64,000 nt of DNA from Brevipalpus yothersi (GCA_003956705.1 QZCP01000079.1:69090-133089), one strand, 5' to 3'; positions 45,074 through 55,556 are shown, counted from the stretch's first letter. Notes: a model not told the origin generated them from the sequence alone. A program made the numbers and translations.

Positions 45074-48000
45074 ATGCCTTTCCCTAAGTGCTCTATTTGT
45101 GGATGCCTTGCCAAAGACAATCATCAATGTTCTCGTCGACGAAAGTGTCCTCATTGTGGTGTAACTTTTCCTACCACCGAACGTTTAATGTCTCATCAAG
45201 GCAACTGTGTACAATCAATCACACCCATACTCAGAAAAAACTTCCAAGGTGAATTCAAATTAGTGAGAAGTGCCTTCAATAACCTTGTCGTCGACTACCT
45301 CATGAAGGATTGTAACTGTAAAGATGTGACTTGGTTATTCGGCATGAAAGGTGATATCATTACACAACTTTTAAAGTACATGTTAATGAAAATGGGTGCA
45401 GTGAAAGTGCAGTTCAACGTTAGAATGTTGTTCGTCAAGCCTGAACAAGGTGAAATCACTGTGAAGAACAATAAATTGGACAATGGTGAACTGTATGCCT
45501 ACACAAAGGCAAAGATCCTTATTGAAAGAGAAGAAATACCTACACTTCTTCAAGACTGGGAACAGGAGCTCGACGCTAAAGTTGATCAGTTTGTGCAGCG
45601 TGGATCTGGGTGGCAACTTAAAAAACTAGACCAAGTGGTCATCCAGTTTGGCAAATACTTTGCACGTGTTGGTGGTTGTCATTCTGAACTTCCCAAATGG
45701 ATCCAAAACAAGAAAGCAACCATCAATATTAAAACTGATAGAGACTGCTTCAAATACTCTGTTCTTGCAGCTCTTCACCCTGTTCCAGTCCATCCTGAAA
45801 GACCTAGGAATTATGAACATTATCTCAACCAATATAACTTCGATGGCATCTCCGACATTGTAACTACAAGTGACATTAAGCTCTTCGAAAAGAATAATAA
45901 TGTGTCCATAAATGTATTCACTCTGGACTTTCACACTTATAAGAAAGATCATATGATCCCTGCTAATGAAGGATTCGAGTTTCGGACTAATCATGAAAGA
46001 CTTGAGTCAGAGGAATACCAACAAATGCCCGCTTCAATCAGGAATATTGTGCCTCTGAAAATCAACAAAGAAGAGAAGGAAAAGCATGTTGACCTTCTGC
46101 TGCATGAGGATCATTATGTTACCATCAAAAACTTCAATCGTCTTCTTGGCATCGATGGTGACTCAATGAATAAGTTCTGCAAAAATTGCTTGACTGGATT
46201 CAAGACACAGGAACGACTTGAGCGTCATAAGACAATTTGCTATGAAAATGATCCTCAACGTGTCCACTTTATCAGGGAACCCATCAGATTCAAAGACATT
46301 CGTAAGCAACTCAAATGTCCAATAGTTATATATGCTGACTTTGACGCTTTCCTCAAGCCTATCAACCATCCAGAAGACGGAGAAGAGCCCTTAGGCAATA
46401 TTCATGAACACGAGCCATGTAGTTACATGTGGGTAGCGGTCAATTGGGAAGGTAATATAATCTTTCAAGATCGCAAGACGGTGGAAAATGCTGGTGAAGC
46501 CTTCCTCGATTCTCTCTTAGAACATCAACCTCTCCTTAAAGACTACCTCGACAATAGCATCAAACCAAAGCCCCATGTTCAGCGAGGTGTTGATTACCCA
46601 TTGGATTGGAGTACTATCATCTGCCATATTTGTGGGGAAGGATTCAATGACTTTACCATTCAAAGAAGTCATGAGGATCACGATCATCTCACCGGTCAAT
46701 TTAGAGGACTTACCCATGATAGATGTAACATGCAGTATAAGTTAAGGCGTACTATTCCCGTTGTTTTTCATAACTTGAAAAATTACGATGGCCATCTCCT
46801 CATCTCTGCCGTTAACAAAGATCAATTCACCTCGGTTAGAGTTATTGCTCAAACACTTGAAAAGTATACATCTATTACCATGGGAAAGTTTGTATTCATC
46901 GATTCTCTAGCCTTCCTACCTGCCAGCTTGGACAGCCTCTCGCAAATATGCCCCATGGACATCAAACAAAAGTACATCTCCAACATAACCACTGACCCTG
47001 AGAAACAACAACTTATAATGACAAAGGGTAGTGTGCCATACGAGTACTTAGACTCTTTTGAAAAGCTTGAAGAAACTTCTCTCCCTCCACCTGAGGCATT
47101 TCATTCATCTCTAACTGGGAATGATATTGACCCGGAGACATACACTAGGCTTCAAAATATATGGTCATCATTTGAGTGCACTAACTTGGGTGCTTTTTGT
47201 GATCTATATCTTCAGTTGGATGTGTACCTCCTCTGTGCTGTATTCGAGAACTTTCGAGCAATGTCCCTACAGGAGCTCAAGTTAGATCCCGTACATTTCT
47301 TCTCAACACCGGGATTATCATGGACAGCAGCTCTCAAGCAAACTAAAATTGAATTACACCCCATTCCCGATATGGACACCCTACTATTCATCGAGAGAGG
47401 TATCAGAGGTGGCATGACTTGTGTTTCCAAACGACATGCAAAAGCAAATAATCCTCAATGTCCAGATTATGATCCTTTACAAGAGCATTCCTATCTTGCT
47501 TACTTCGATGTCAACTCACTCTATGGTTGGGCACTCAGTCAGAAACTTCCATATACACTGACCCCAGTGATGGAGTATGATAATTGTGGTTATCATATTG
47601 AGCTCAACAAATGCCTCTTCGACAAAGATTTCAACCCAGGAGACAATGATTGTGAATTCATACTTGAAGTTGATTTGTATTATCCACACAACCTTCATCA
47701 AGTACACAAATTGTTTCCACTTGCACCCGAAAAAATAGCCATCTCCAAAGATGATCTCGGGCCAGAAATGAGTTTCATTGCTGAGCTTTGCAATCAAAAA
47801 GGCAAGGTCAAGAAGCTTGTTGGTACACTATACCACAAAAAGAACTATGTCATCGATAGTTCCACTTTGAGATTCTATCTTAGGCTTGGACTCAAGCTCA
47901 CCAAAGTCCCTCGTTTGGTAGCTGTATTCAAGAAACCATGGCTTGAACCGTACATAGATCTTTGTAAATCCAAACGGCAAGAAGCTACCAACAAATTTGA

Positions 48001-48960
48001 GAAAGATTTTTGGAAATTCTTAGTGAACTCCGTCTATGGCAAAGCAATGGAAAACAAACGCAACCATTCCAATGTTCAAATTGCTATGGACAGGAAGAAG
48101 GCAGCTAAACTTCTTCGTAAGCCTTTGTTCACCCAATTCAAGATCCTGGAAAAAGATAAAGTTATTTTCAACATGAAGAAGGTGTCGGTTAGAATGGATA
48201 GACCCATGTATGTTGGCTTTACTGTATTGGAACTAGCCAAAAGGAAGATGTATGAGCTTCATTACCAAATCTTCTTCCCACGTTATAAACGCAACATCGA
48301 GCTCCTATACACAGATACTGACTCCTTCATCTATCATATCAAGACCCAAGATCTCTACAAGGACCTCGAAGAGGATACATTCAAATATCATATGGACTTT
48401 AGCGATTACCCCGAAGATCATCCTCTCCATAGTACTCATAATAAGAAAGTATATGGAAAGCTAAAGGATGAATACAATGGTGTTGTTCCCTTGAGTTCAT
48501 TGGTATCAAGCCAAAGATGTATGCTATCAAGTCTGTTGATAGTATCAAGAAAGTAATGAAAGGCATAAATCGGAATGTTGTAGAGAAGGACGTGCCATTC
48601 GATAACTTTGGTGAATGCATATTTAATGATCAGATATTCCATAACATTGTAACCAATATTAGATCTAGAGACCATATTATCAATACTGTAAGAATGCAGA
48701 AACTTTCCCTCACTCCATTCGACGATAAGCGTTATTACTTGAATAATATCGAAAGCCTACCATGGGGTCATCATGACAGCCCTGGTGAACCCACAGCCTT
48801 TATTCAAGAGCTCGAAAGTTCCCCCATCAACTGGTTTGACATGGATCATAATCAATATGATTCCATTGAGAAACCATGGTTCATCTGCCCTTGCCGACAA
48901 TTAGGGAGAAATGCATGTCGCAACCCTAGCCTCTGTGAAGCTCAGAGACGAGGTCGATAA
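45074..48960 (+). CDS. Protein-primed family B DNA polymerase (pPolB), one frameshift
   Basis: Replicates the linear element using a terminal protein primer. The main frame, 45074-48556, has 1160 codons. The N-terminus bears Cys/His clusters (CSICG, CPHCG, HQGNC) typical of Polinton polymerases. The exonuclease Exo I site is YADFDAF (Asp422), with Asp where Glu is usual. A Cys/His endonuclease-VII-like insert (CHICGEGF ... DHDHLTG ... RCNMQYK) is followed by FHNLKNYDGHL. Polymerase motifs: A FDVNSLYG (Asp812), B NSVYG (about 985), C YTDTDSF (Asp1081). A one-base shift between about 48480 and 48525 moves the conserved C-terminus (MYAIKSVDSIKKVMKG onward) to another frame ending 48960. Real mutation and sequencing error cannot be separated. 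Confidence 0.93.
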
Positions 48961-49534
48961 AGTACTCTCGCAGGTCAAATGGAGTTATTGAGGAGATTTG
49001 CAACGTAATCAATAAACATTATTAACCTTGTGGAAAATGTTCTATTCATTCCCACACTTACCAACGGTCCTTACCATTACCTCTTAATACAAAGGCTCGA
49101 TAGTCATCAATCAATATCAAAGATCCAACGGTCTTTACCATTAGCTCTTAGTACATGGGCTCGATAGTCATCAATCAATGTCAAAGATCCAACGGTCATT
49201 CGACCATCTGTTGCTAGTACTACTATGGTTCATACTCTATAATTACACAGGCACGCAATACTTGGAATGTATTGCATCAGCCTTTAGTACATTTTAGTGC
49301 TAGAGCTTAGATCAATTCTGATTGGCTAGTTGAAAGTCGTCTCACTCATTCTCCCTCGAGAAGATAAAAAGGGGCCATCGTGATCCAACGGTCATCATTT
49401 GCTCTCTGATTCTGTTCCGATCACTTTGACTCTCAAACACTTTAACTCAACTCTTTTCAGTCTCTCAAAGTATCTCAATCACTTTTACCTTAACTCTCTT
49501 ACTTTTAGAGTATCTCTTAAACTATCTCTTGAAA
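48961..49534 (+). promoter_or_regulatory. Intergenic region with tandem repeats and TATA-like box
   Basis: AATAAA at 49011-49016 is the likely pPolB poly(A) signal. Then come two 64-bp tandem repeats (49061-49188) and a third partial copy. A TATA-like GATAAAAAGG (49363-49372) precedes a TCATC initiator-like site at about 49392. CT/CAA-rich leader DNA runs to the next ATG. Confidence 0.6.
49061..49188 (+). repeat. Two 64-bp tandem repeats
   Basis: Units 49061-49124 and 49125-49188 start ccaacggtc and contain gctcgatagtcatcaatcaa; they differ at about six positions. A partial third copy begins at 49189, and the ccaacggtcat core recurs at about 49385 beside the probable start site. Confidence 0.9.
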
Positions 49535-50123
49535 ATGGATCGTGTCTTTTTTGTACCTATGAATACCTTTGTGAAGAATCCACTAACTCCAATTGAAGGT
49601 ACGCCCTTCCATTGGGTATTTGCTAATGGAGATCTACAGATTCCTAGCACTGGTACTGGAACTCTCAACACTGGATTTGCTCTCATCTGTCATTACGACA
49701 CTCCGTATGTACAGTTCTTTCCTGATAAGGACATTGTTGGACGTGGACTCATTGTCGTTCCCCGAGCTGGTAAAAGGTAATGGTAGCGTTGAGTTGCAGC
49801 CATCCGTCCTCAACATCAAAGGTGGAGATATTGCGGTCAAAGAAGGTACACGATTGGGGTACATCACCTTCATTGGTCTTCCAGCTCCAATGGCCATACA
49901 TCCGCTCTCAGGTAAGACTTATCAAGCCAAGATAAAAGAACCTGATACTCAGCCTGAGGACCAAGAGGAAGGCTATGATGAGGTGGATTCACCTAAGCCT
50001 AATATGGCTGCTTGGTATGGAAAGGCCTTTGCTCCTAAGAAGCGTCCTAAGTCCACTGATGGACAAGAGGAAGGTGTTGAGATGAAAGTTATCTCTAAAT
50101 GCAACCTTAAGAATGCACTTTAA
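49535..50123 (+). CDS. dUTPase-fold-like protein, second copy, one frameshift
   Basis: About 195 aa over two frames. The first half (MDRVFFVPMN to about 49775) has GTLNTGFALICHY, then FFPDKDIVGRGLIVVPRAG, resembling the first barrel strands and motif 2. The second half (from about 49777) has VELQPSVLNIKGGDIAVKEG and TRLGYITFI, like the closing strands. The layout mirrors the protein at 43045-43506 but without a membrane anchor, and it adds a charged tail of about 65 residues. The shift is at an A-run (49772-49775), a typical place for an indel error. Catalytic Asp/Tyr of dUTPases not recognised. AATAAA at 50136-50141 follows. Confidence 0.55.
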
Positions 50124-50220
50124 TTGTAATGACTGAATAAACAGTATTACCCACAACAATTGAACTTTTGACTTGTTTCTCTTTCGCGATTTCCATCTCA
50201 TTCGAGGAGATAGAAAAAAC

Positions 50221-50367
50221 TACCAAGGTTAAGATTGCACCATCTATGGTACTTTCCAAGATGATGAAATACCAAGGGTAAGATTGCACCATCTATGGTA
50301 CTTTCCAAGATGATGAAATACCGAGAGTAAGATTGCACCATCTATGGTAACCTCTGAGCTGATGGAA
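50221..50367 (+). repeat. Three 49-bp tandem repeats
   Basis: Units begin at 50221, 50270 and 50319 (taccaagggtaagattgcac...). Each contains the imperfect palindrome accatctatggta. The first two units are almost identical; the third is diverged at its end. The array lies 30 bp before the TATA box at 50398. Confidence 0.92.
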
Positions 50368-50397
50368 TACCATCTTACTCGCGCATGCACAGTAGGT

Positions 50398-50405
50398 TAT
50401 AAACG
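50398..50405 (+). promoter_or_regulatory. TATA box (TATAAACG) for the coiled-coil gene
   Basis: A TCATT initiator-like site lies at 50427-50431, 31 bases on; the gene starts at 50523. Confidence 0.65.
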
Positions 50406-50522
50406 CAATCTTTCTTTTCAATTGCATCATTTGAGTGAGCTCGAAGCATAAGCTGAGTGAGCCTAAAGCAAAGATAGAGAAAAATTTCTCATTTGTAGTC
50501 TATCTTCTGAATTGTGAGCATC

Positions 50523-50986
50523 ATGGACGATTTCGAAGAGATGACTAAAGCTTTGAATGTGGTAGCCCGTGAAGTAAATTATTCTAACCGTCGTGTTACT
50601 GAAGAGAATAAATGTCTTCGTGAAACCATCAATAAACGTGATGCTGAGATGGAAAGCTCAAAGGTATGATATCCACCTACTGCGACATCATGACTCGCCG
50701 TTCGGAAGAGATTACTCGCCTTCAACTTGAACAAGGTATCATGAGAGATCTTCAAGATGAAATTGTGAACCTCAACCTCTATGTTTGGTCTCTGGAAAAG
50801 AAACTGTACGCTAAATGTTTGCCGAATCAATCCATAGCCGATTTTGCTGATAACCTACGCGAACACTTTGAAAACAATGGACATGATGATGTTCAGCTAA
50901 AAAAAATTTATTTTCTGAGTAATTGTCTCAGTTCAGTATCATTGTACTTGCCACAATGTTTGAATATATCAAAAAACTTATTATAA
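50523..50986 (+). CDS. Coiled-coil protein, one frameshift
   Basis: The start MDDFEEMTKALNVVAREVN opens a heptad-like, charged sequence that reaches a stop at about 50670. The next frame continues the same character from 50666 (SEEITRLQLEQ, LQDEIVNLNLYVWSLEKKL) and ends by 50986. Read as one gene with a single indel near 50665 it is about 150 aa, largely coiled coil. Its end overlaps the convergent protease gene by up to 79 bases; the true C-terminus may be shorter. No family recognised. Confidence 0.55.
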
Positions 50987-51333
50987 TTTGGACAGCTTAT
51001 CAAAAACTTGATACAATAAAATCCACATAATGACGATAAATCACCTTGAAGTTTTTTCTTATTATACTTCCAACCGTGTTTCGAATTACGTTCCATGAAG
51101 CTGATTGCTTCATTTGGCGGATAGCCACCAAATGGGTCGAAATAGTAAGCTGGGCCATTTCTCGGTATATGCATGGCCACCCAATGAGTTCCCGGATTCC
51201 ATGAGTAATCCATATTCACAATCACACCACAGCCTTTCGGCATTAGTGGTATAGGCAGTCTATTGATCGGATAAACTCCACCGAAGGACTTATACCTTCT
51301 CATAATACGCCAGATATCTCTTGTAGTCAGCAT
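50908..51333 (-). CDS. Adenain-like cysteine protease (capsid maturation)
   Basis: 141 aa cysteine protease of the adenovirus-protease family (C5/ULP1-like), which trims capsid proteins. The catalytic set is visible: His50 in GTHWVAM, Asp66 in YYFDPFGG, Gln96 and Cys103 in LCGFYC, with Gln seven residues before Cys exactly as in adenain. The Met at 51333 lies two bases after the capsid gene stop, indicating coordinated expression. The stop codon overlaps an AATAAA poly(A) hexamer. The frame is intact. Confidence 0.93.
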   Translation of the reverse strand: MLTTRDIWRIMRRYKSFGGVYPINRLPIPLMPKGCGVIVNMDYSWNPGTHWVAMHIPRNGPAYYFDPFGGYPPNEAISFMERNSKHGWKYNKKKLQGDLSSLCGFYCIKFLISCPNYNKFFDIFKHCGKYNDTELRQLLRK

Positions 51334-51335
51334 TA

Positions 51336-52589
51336 TCAATAATCCAACTTAACATTCCTTGCCTTGTCAATCTCTATCAATCCATCAAACTGGGCAAAGA
51401 CCAGCATATGTACCACTTTGGAGAGAGATTCCTTGAATTTCGTCTCAAGTTTTATATTACCTCGTTTTACAAGGCTTAAAGTACCGGACTCAGCACCGAG
51501 AGTACCATCAGGCGATAGATCGAAAGCGAATAAGGACTTATCCTTCAAAAAATCTTCGTATTTGATATTGGATTGTGGTACACCATCATCCTGATTAGTA
51601 AATCGGTAAAGACTCACAAACTTGCGCATGCACAGTTTGTTTGAAAAGTCCGGAGTATAAGTTATAGTTGGAGTTGGGAATCCATTTACACTGGCTGAAA
51701 TGCGAGTCAGCTTGAAGTTTCCATAATTGAATGGGCCAATCTTTATGTCACCTGCTAGACTTCCATTCGATAGGAAGCCAACAATCATTCGCTTTGGTAA
51801 TATACCAGAGAACACACCCTCAAAATTGTAAGTTGTTGCTCCTGCTGAGAGGACAAATGCCTTTACTTCATTTCTCGTTACAAAGTATCGGCAGGCAGCC
51901 TTTTCAAGTGCACTGGAAATACCAAGTGCGACATCTGGATACACCTTCACTCTCTCCACATGAACGCTTAAATCATGTATTTTCAAAGAGTATGATGTAC
52001 TAGTAGCCGAATCAGGTACTTTGAGACCGAATTTAGCACCATTTCTGGACAATCTCAGTAGTATAGGCACATTATCAATAAGTAACTTGTCTTGGTTGCA
52101 TAGTGGATTATGCAAACGGAAATATAGGTCAAACTTCCCCTTCACACGAGTTTTCAACTCATCTTCCTCATCCCAACCAGCACCAATATCCGTAGGATGT
52201 ACAGGCTTGTAGAGTATATCTTCCAGATATGCCTGATGATGATACAAGTTACTTGCCTGGGTAATATTAACACCATTCAAGAACAGATCAACTTGTTCAA
52301 ACAAACAGTTAGCAAATCCAGGCACCACAGAAACAACGTCTTGGCTTGATAAATACTTGTCATCCTTGTCTTTGATTGATAGTGTCGCAGAAACATATGT
52401 ACTCGACAAATCAGTCATATCCTCAGAGGCTGGAATGACTATGTCAAGAACATTAGAAGACTGTGCTGATGTCGTCGGGCGATACTCCACATCATAATAC
52501 CTTTCAATTGCCGTTTGAGTGGGCGGCACTGTGAACACATCGAGCTCACTTTTAGTGGCAGGAATCGAGCTATTATGCAAGTAATCCAT
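51336..52589 (-). CDS. Hexon-like major capsid protein (double jelly-roll)
   Basis: 417 aa. The start region LDVFTVPPTQTAIE followed by VLDIVIPASEDMTDL is the characteristic opening of Polinton/adintovirus major capsid proteins. Further conserved stretches are FEQVDLFLNGVNITQ, LLRLSRNGAKFGL and HDLSVHVERVKV. It is somewhat shorter than typical members. The Met at 52589 was preferred to the upstream GTG. The first 17 bases overlap the end of the pX-like gene. The frame is intact. Confidence 0.9.
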   Translation of the reverse strand: MDYLHNSSIPATKSELDVFTVPPTQTAIERYYDVEYRPTTSAQSSNVLDIVIPASEDMTDLSSTYVSATLSIKDKDDKYLSSQDVVSVVPGFANCLFEQVDLFLNGVNITQASNLYHHQAYLEDILYKPVHPTDIGAGWDEEDELKTRVKGKFDLYFRLHNPLCNQDKLLIDNVPILLRLSRNGAKFGLKVPDSATSTSYSLKIHDLSVHVERVKVYPDVALGISSALEKAACRYFVTRNEVKAFVLSAGATTYNFEGVFSGILPKRMIVGFLSNGSLAGDIKIGPFNYGNFKLTRISASVNGFPTPTITYTPDFSNKLCMRKFVSLYRFTNQDDGVPQSNIKYEDFLKDKSLFAFDLSPDGTLGAESGTLSLVKRGNIKLETKFKESLSKVVHMLVFAQFDGLIEIDKARNVKLDY

Positions 52590-53058
52590 TGAATATATCA
52601 CGTGATCTAGTCACTCGCTTTCGTTTAACTCGCTTAACTCGTTTTGTGGACTTCTTGGGTTTATATACTCTATTCCTTTTCCTTCCAGTACCACTTTGAG
52701 CAATGTATGAAGCCGATTTATCGGCACCATCCCTACCAGCACTCCTCACAAATGAGGCTCCTCTTTCCCTCAATGACTCTCTCAATGGACGCTTATCCAT
52801 CAAGTCAGAGCCGACAGCTACTCCAGCAGGCATTATATGCTTGCCTAAGAACCTCAGCATTGGTATGCCGAAAGTTCTGAAGACTGTTCCGAGTCCATGT
52901 CCTTTCTGATATGGACGCCTCTTAAAATACGCTATGTCATCATGACCATAGCCTCTTTGAAATTGTTTACCTTTAAAATATACACCACTGCCCGCTTGAT
53001 CATGGTAATAGGCTGCGAAATTACAATCACCAATACAATGTCTCTTTTTCGGCTCCAT
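52573..53058 (-). CDS. Adenovirus pVI/pX-like core protein
   Basis: 161 aa, basic. The middle KGHGLGTVFRTFGIPMLRFLGKHIMPAGVAVGSDLM followed by a Glu/Arg-rich helix is the pattern of the adintovirus/Polinton pVI-pX-like protein; in adenovirus pVI lyses the endosomal membrane and pX condenses DNA. The C-terminus is a Lys/Arg block (KPKKSTKRVKRVKRKRV) suited to DNA binding or nuclear entry. Located directly before the major capsid gene. Family assignment by pattern only. Confidence 0.72.
   Translation of the reverse strand: MEPKKRHCIGDCNFAAYYHDQAGSGVYFKGKQFQRGYGHDDIAYFKRRPYQKGHGLGTVFRTFGIPMLRFLGKHIMPAGVAVGSDLMDKRPLRESLRERGASFVRSAGRDGADKSASYIAQSGTGRKRNRVYKPKKSTKRVKRVKRKRVTRSRDIFNGLLA
52659..52667 (-). 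promoter_or_regulatory. TATA box for the capsid-protease pair
   Basis: TATATAAAC on the minus strand, 70 bases before the capsid ATG, inside the pX-like coding region. Confidence 0.6.
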
Positions 53059-53060
53059 AG

Positions 53061-53920
53061 CTACTCCTCCTCCTTTCCACTCTCGTGTTTATATAGCTTA
53101 GGCTTGAATTTCAATGTGATAAAAACACGTCCACCTCGGGGGCGGATAGGGTCACCATTCTCATCTGTCATCTTGATTGATATCCTATCGATATGTGAGA
53201 ACCGCACGGGGAAAAAGTATTGATCCGTGAACGATATATACTGCACACTCTCATACAGACCCTTCGATAATGGGATTGTACGGAGATTTTGAGAGACCGT
53301 ATCACGCACACGGTGGCCATCAATTATATCCGTATTGATGAATAATAAATTTGATTTAGCCGTCAGATACGGGGGATACAGAGCATAGTGTTTGTCTCCA
53401 TCATTCGCATTATGATAGAATTCTTAGTACAATGCCCTATCAAAACCCAATGGACCAATGAAATTCTCATCATAAAAAATCAAGACCAACACCGGGTCAT
53501 TGATCACTTGCCCAAATTTGAGAAAAACTCGTTCTTTCTTTTCATCGTACTCCAAACCTGGTATAGTTTTCATAGCCACCTTTTTTTCAGACATCACTTC
53601 CGATAAATGTTTGGTTGATTCTACAGTAAATTTGGAAAGAATGTCTTTAAGCTTGTGAGTACCATCGAATTTGAATGTAAGTTTAGTGCTGAACCACTCT
53701 TTTTAACCATAGGCGCTTTAGTTATGGCGAGATAAGCGTAGTGTATCTCATTCGTTTGACTGAAGTCCAATGGATAGATGATCTCATTTAAAGCTACTTC
53801 ATAAGGTTCTTGCAACTCAATGGGTGTAGCCATTATGTTGGTGAATGAAGATAGTTTGTTATCAGGATACACATCCATAGATGCATTGGATACAAGATGT
53901 ACATAGAATTCTTTACCCAT
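53061..53920 (-). pseudogene. Minor-capsid (penton-like) protein C, broken
   Basis: The start GKEFYVHLVSNASMDVYPDN followed by PIELQEPYEVALNEIIYP is the family signature of Polinton penton-like proteins. The frame breaks at a five-base homopolymer (53700-53704); the rest runs in another frame to 53061 with one in-frame TAA at 53424-53426. The C-terminal part (ISFTDQYFFPVRFSHIDRI) is otherwise well preserved. About 285 codons in total. It overlaps the end of the 53913-54677 gene by 8 bases. Confidence 0.75.
53087..53095 (-). promoter_or_regulatory. TATA box for the pX-like gene
   Basis: TATATAAAC on the minus strand, 37 bases before the ATG at 53058. Confidence 0.65.
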
Positions 53921-54677
53921 CACTTTTTTCTTTGAGATTTAGCACAACTAAACAGTTCTCACTCTTGAAATTGACTGGCGAATCCTTCTCTGAGTTGACA
54001 ATCTTAATGTTTATACCAGTATATGGTCCCTTGATTGCATGCTTGTAAACTTTGTCTTTAAACACGAGATGGTTTTCACCAGCCTCTATTGTTCTGAGTG
54101 GTTCATCTCCGAGTAAATTCGTTTTAACAATTAAGAAAGATGACCATACAATCGGTGGAGGCTGGGAGCCTTCATGAGTACCTCTTGGGGAATTCGAAAA
54201 TAGGCCGTGAGCAGAGTCTTCATCAAATCCTAGTAAATTCCCAAACATCTCAGCATCCGATCGATCAGAGAAGCCCAACCAGGTATCATCAACCGTGATA
54301 TCTGTCTTGCTGCCTCTTCCGATTATACAACCATTTTCACTGGCTGAGAAGATAACATGAGCCAGAGTACTATCATCATCTCGCATCTTCACAAGTTCAT
54401 GTATCTGATTGTCGAGATGATTGACCAGCTCTTGCACTGTTCGGAATTGATTGACTTTGAGCTTCAAATAATCGGTAGTCTCACCTTGAAATATTTTCTG
54501 TAGAGTGAACTCTCGTATTGTCTCTATGACCTGTTCATCGGGAAGTATAATTTCAGTGAGAGCAATCTCTGAACCTTCTTTCAATTCAATCGGTGGTATT
54601 GGTACAGTGAAGGATGATGGTGTTCCATCAGGATCACTGGCTGAGGACAGAAAGATGTTCACTCCTTCTTTATTCAT
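53913..54677 (-). CDS. Minor-capsid (penton-like) protein B
   Basis: 254 aa, intact. The opening GVNIFLSSASDPDGTPSSFT then PPIELKEGSEIALTEIILP aligns with protein C (FYVHLVSNAS ... PIELQEPYEVALNEIIYP). A loop rich in Asp/Ser/Gly occupies residues 115-170. The end GINIKIVNSEKDSPVNFKSE leads to a final strand. It overlaps the neighbouring gene ends by a few bases on both sides, so the three related genes form a tight cluster. Confidence 0.7.
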   Translation of the reverse strand: MNKEGVNIFLSSASDPDGTPSSFTVPIPPIELKEGSEIALTEIILPDEQVIETIREFTLQKIFQGETTDYLKLKVNQFRTVQELVNHLDNQIHELVKMRDDDSTLAHVIFSASENGCIIGRGSKTDITVDDTWLGFSDRSDAEMFGNLLGFDEDSAHGLFSNSPRGTHEGSQPPPIVWSSFLIVKTNLLGDEPLRTIEAGENHLVFKDKVYKHAIKGPYTGINIKIVNSEKDSPVNFKSENCLVVLNLKEKSDG

Positions 54678-55531
54678 TCTGGTGGCGTTTCTTCCACTGG
54701 TTCTGGACTTGTCTTATATAGGTAACCCTCAAGAGTTAGAACCATCGAGCAGTCACCAGCAAACTTTGGCCACGAATGACCCTTTGAATCTTTTAGCTTC
54801 ATTGTTATCTTTTTTATCTCCCCTGTCATCTTTCCTGGTGTCCATAAATCATCGTCAAAATCGAAATGAACCAATGTTCCATTCTGAGGGACTCGAACAA
54901 CCCTGATCAAATCATTAGGATCATTCTTGTAGCCATAAGATGATGCAATACTGCAATGAACATATAGATCGGGAACTCTGGCGAGATTTGTCTTGTCGAA
55001 AACAATCTCTCTTGCTTGTATGTCTTTGAGCTTAGTATTCAGAACGAATAGATTCACACCGAGCATGTCAGGAATCGTTTCATTCGTAAACTGAACATAA
55101 ACCTGCTCTTCACCATTGAACCACTCTGGATAAATCGTGAATCGCATAGTGACAACGTGATCTTCGTAGATGAATTCAGGGACCTGATGATAATGTGGTT
55201 CGCTAGCATCATGCATATCATGAAGTATCATCCTCCTCATGAGACGACTGAGTGTACGGAAGTTCTTGTGGTGATTCTCAGTCAAAGTGATCTGGCTCTC
55301 ATAACTACCTATTCTTAGAGCTTGATTTGTATCTTTAGCTCGACGAAACAAGTCATACTTGATTGGTAAAGTATGATTGATCAAGTTCTGATGCAATCCC
55401 AGACTGCTCAGTTTAAGACGATGTGGATGAGTAAACACACGAATTGGATTTTTCAAAATAGTTGTTAATTCACCATTTTGGTTGCCGCCAAGAGCGGTCA
55501 GCTCAAGATTTATTCTGGATTTGGGCTCCAT
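54674..55531 (-). CDS. Minor-capsid-like protein A
   Basis: 285 aa, intact. The beta-rich C-terminal half (VRVPQNGTLVHFDFDDDLWTPG, KKITMKLKDSKGHSWPKF, CSMVLTLEGYL) parallels the ends of proteins B and C. The N-terminus RINLELTALGGNQNGELTTILKNPIRV is more diverged. It overlaps protein B's start by 4 bases. It could be a receptor-binding or vertex protein; no finer assignment is possible. Confidence 0.6.
   Translation of the reverse strand: MEPKSRINLELTALGGNQNGELTTILKNPIRVFTHPHRLKLSSLGLHQNLINHTLPIKYDLFRRAKDTNQALRIGSYESQITLTENHHKNFRTLSRLMRRMILHDMHDASEPHYHQVPEFIYEDHVVTMRFTIYPEWFNGEEQVYVQFTNETIPDMLGVNLFVLNTKLKDIQAREIVFDKTNLARVPDLYVHCSIASSYGYKNDPNDLIRVVRVPQNGTLVHFDFDDDLWTPGKMTGEIKKITMKLKDSKGHSWPKFAGDCSMVLTLEGYLYKTSPEPVEETPPE
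54713..54720 (-). promoter_or_regulatory. TATA box for minor-capsid protein B
   Basis: TATATAAG on the minus strand, 43 bases upstream of the ATG at 54677. Confidence 0.6.
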
Positions 55532-55556
55532 AATTGATTACAAACTCATAACTGAG

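Noticed and set aside
48480..48560. Programmed frameshift in the Polinton polymerase
   Set aside because: No slippery heptamer or pseudoknot was seen, and other genes of the element carry similar one-base lesions, so random indel or sequencing error is simpler.
50221..50367. CRISPR-like array
   Set aside because: Units are contiguous without spacers, and the DNA is eukaryotic; simple tandem repeats.
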